Assembly (NCBI RefSeq): GCF_002777915.1
Contig: NZ_NJGE01000006.1
Span: 62,681-100,497, forward strand
Reading direction: 5' to 3'
Length of the DNA stretch: 37,817 bases
DNA from: Bartonella tribocorum
GTDB taxonomy: Bacteria > Pseudomonadota > Alphaproteobacteria > Rhizobiales > Rhizobiaceae
Shown: positions 36,779 through 37,817 of the stretch, in pieces
Numbering within the stretch: position 1 is the first letter of the stretch
Layout: every line of letters begins with the position of its first letter
The notes under the pieces: model-generated
Told to the model about the DNA's origin: nothing
Seen by the model: the letters and a program-made list of their open reading frames with translations, nothing else
Databases searched by the model: none
Position numbers and translations under genes: made by a program

Positions 36779-37230
36779 TCGTATAACTCCACCCTTCTCA
36801 GATAAAATAGAGAAATAGAAATAAATCCACATTCTCTTTATCTTAAGATAAAATGATAAAAAAAATTGTAAACCACAAAGAGATGAACAGCCTCTAATAA
36901 AAGTATTTTTTGCAAATCTTTGTAAGACGCATCACTGTGCTTTTTCGGTTCATCAGAATAAAATCCGCAATAACCATAAGAGTTATATTACCCTATATTT
37001 TTTGACCGGATAAGCACAGTTTATGGTTATCTCAATTAAAGCATATTTATTTTCATCATAGAAAAAATATCAACAAAAAACTTAGTTCAATTGCGTGTTT
37101 TGAAAAGAAAAAATTTAATTAACTAAAAAAAGCAGCTGATTATTTTAATTTCCCCCTATACTGTTATCCCCCCAACAATATCTTAATGATATAAAAGGAT
37201 AAATTTACTAATATCATTAAAAGTAAAAAT
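36779..37230. other. AT-rich gap upstream of divK
   Basis: It should contain the divK promoter; I cannot place it with confidence. No CtrA full site (TTAA-N7-TTAA) was clear to my reading, and no coding frame is present. Confidence 0.35.
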
Positions 37231-37263
37231 AAATAAACCGTGATTAAACATCACGGTTTATTA
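37231..37263 (-). terminator. Terminator of the small exported protein gene
   Basis: Perfect 12-base arms, aataaaccgtga (37232-37243) and tcacggtttatt (37251-37262), around a seven-base loop. It lies just beyond the stop of the leftward gene at 37316. The A/T ends of the stem would serve both directions, so it may be bidirectional. Confidence 0.75.
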
Positions 37264-37315
37264 ACATGAAAGATTCAAAAACAGAATAATTTACATTTCA
37301 TCAAGGAAATAACTT

Positions 37316-37675
37316 TTAATTAAGAGTCCATGCACTATGAGCAAAAGCATCAAATATTCTTCCACCTGTCTCTCTGTTAGGACTCGGAGGCTTTCTAGTA
37401 AAGAAATATACAAGATATGCGACTAAACCAAAAATCGCTGCTTCCATCCCCATTAAAGCTGCAACCTTGTGAATATTTTTCTCAGTACCTTGTCCTCCAA
37501 ATTGGCCGATAATCATATTAACAGCTTTAGTAACTCCATTTTCTTGTGTCATCGCAGAAATGAAACCAGCATCTTGAAATCTACCATTTAAAGAATCGGC
37601 ATGAGCACCTAAAACCTGTGAAAAGAAAAGAGCTATTGCAACGACATATAATACACAATGCCTAAATATTTTCAT
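37316..37675 (-). CDS. Small exported membrane protein, related to the one at 26 kb
   Basis: A 119-residue protein from the ATG at 37675 (an adjacent ATG at 37678 and a GTG at 37684 are in frame; AGG lies eight bases before the chosen start). The signal peptide is MKIFRHCVLYVVAIALFFSQ with a likely cut after GAHA. It continues DSLNGRFQDAGFISAM and has a glycine-rich patch IIGQFGGQGTEKN. One membrane helix follows near residues 75-93 (MEAAIFGLVAYLVYFFT). The tail is polar and ends FAHSAWTLN. The leader and GRF word echo the protein at 25917-26279. Function is not recognised. Confidence 0.75.
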   Translation of the reverse strand: MKIFRHCVLYVVAIALFFSQVLGAHADSLNGRFQDAGFISAMTQENGVTKAVNMIIGQFGGQGTEKNIHKVAALMGMEAAIFGLVAYLVYFFTRKPPSPNRETGGRIFDAFAHSAWTLN

Positions 37676-37817
37676 CATAATCACCTATATAATATTTAAT
37701 AAAATAAATTTTATTTATTGTCCCTCTAAACAAAAAACATCATACCATCTATCAATAATGTCTATTTATCTTCTGAAAAGAAGAATATAATACAAAATTC
37801 TATTAATAATTTTATTT

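Overview
The window looks like chromosomal DNA of a Bartonella species (Alphaproteobacteria, Hyphomicrobiales). The base composition is AT-rich, gene density is low, and there are long decayed intergenic stretches. The housekeeping proteins are alphaproteobacterial: GyrA with the acidic insert late in its C-terminal domain, RecJ, DivK and an ATP12-type F1 chaperone. GyrA has a natural alanine at residue 91, reported for Bartonella. A large autotransporter opens with a Cys-rich head of the Bartonella surface-protein type. The species cannot be fixed from this window. I saw no tRNA, rRNA, CRISPR array, intact insertion sequence or prophage.

Layout. 1-6.7 kb is mostly minus-strand housekeeping: the start of tgt, two cyclophilin-type prolyl isomerases, coaD, gyrA and ssb. 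The place between tgt and the isomerases, where many relatives carry queA, holds only a possible queA tail and a broken ORF. A decayed copy of part of ssb lies just upstream of ssb. 7-13.5 kb is plus-strand: uvrA, a 1 kb gap with no convincing gene, the glnB-glnA nitrogen operon with a good promoter and terminator, and a small exported protein. ATP12 follows on the minus strand.

14.2-17.4 kb is the most interesting accessory segment. An EamA-family (DMT) transporter and an ATP-grasp ligase overlap by ATGA, and diverged direct repeats of about 115-125 bp bracket the pair. This is what a cassette that makes and exports a small amide- or peptide-bonded metabolite would look like. 17.8-23.9 kb is a surface region: the autotransporter, a long AT-rich gap, two related small lipoproteins, a third lipoprotein copy that is a pseudogene, and a decayed stretch.

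24-28.2 kb carries an amino-acid permease, a small exported protein and hutH, suggesting histidine uptake and deamination without the rest of the hut pathway. 28.5-36.1 kb returns to core functions: a lemA/TPM-domain pair, lipB and parE on the plus strand, recJ convergent, then rplM-rpsI. The window closes with divK and a second small exported protein whose N-terminus resembles that of the one at 26 kb.
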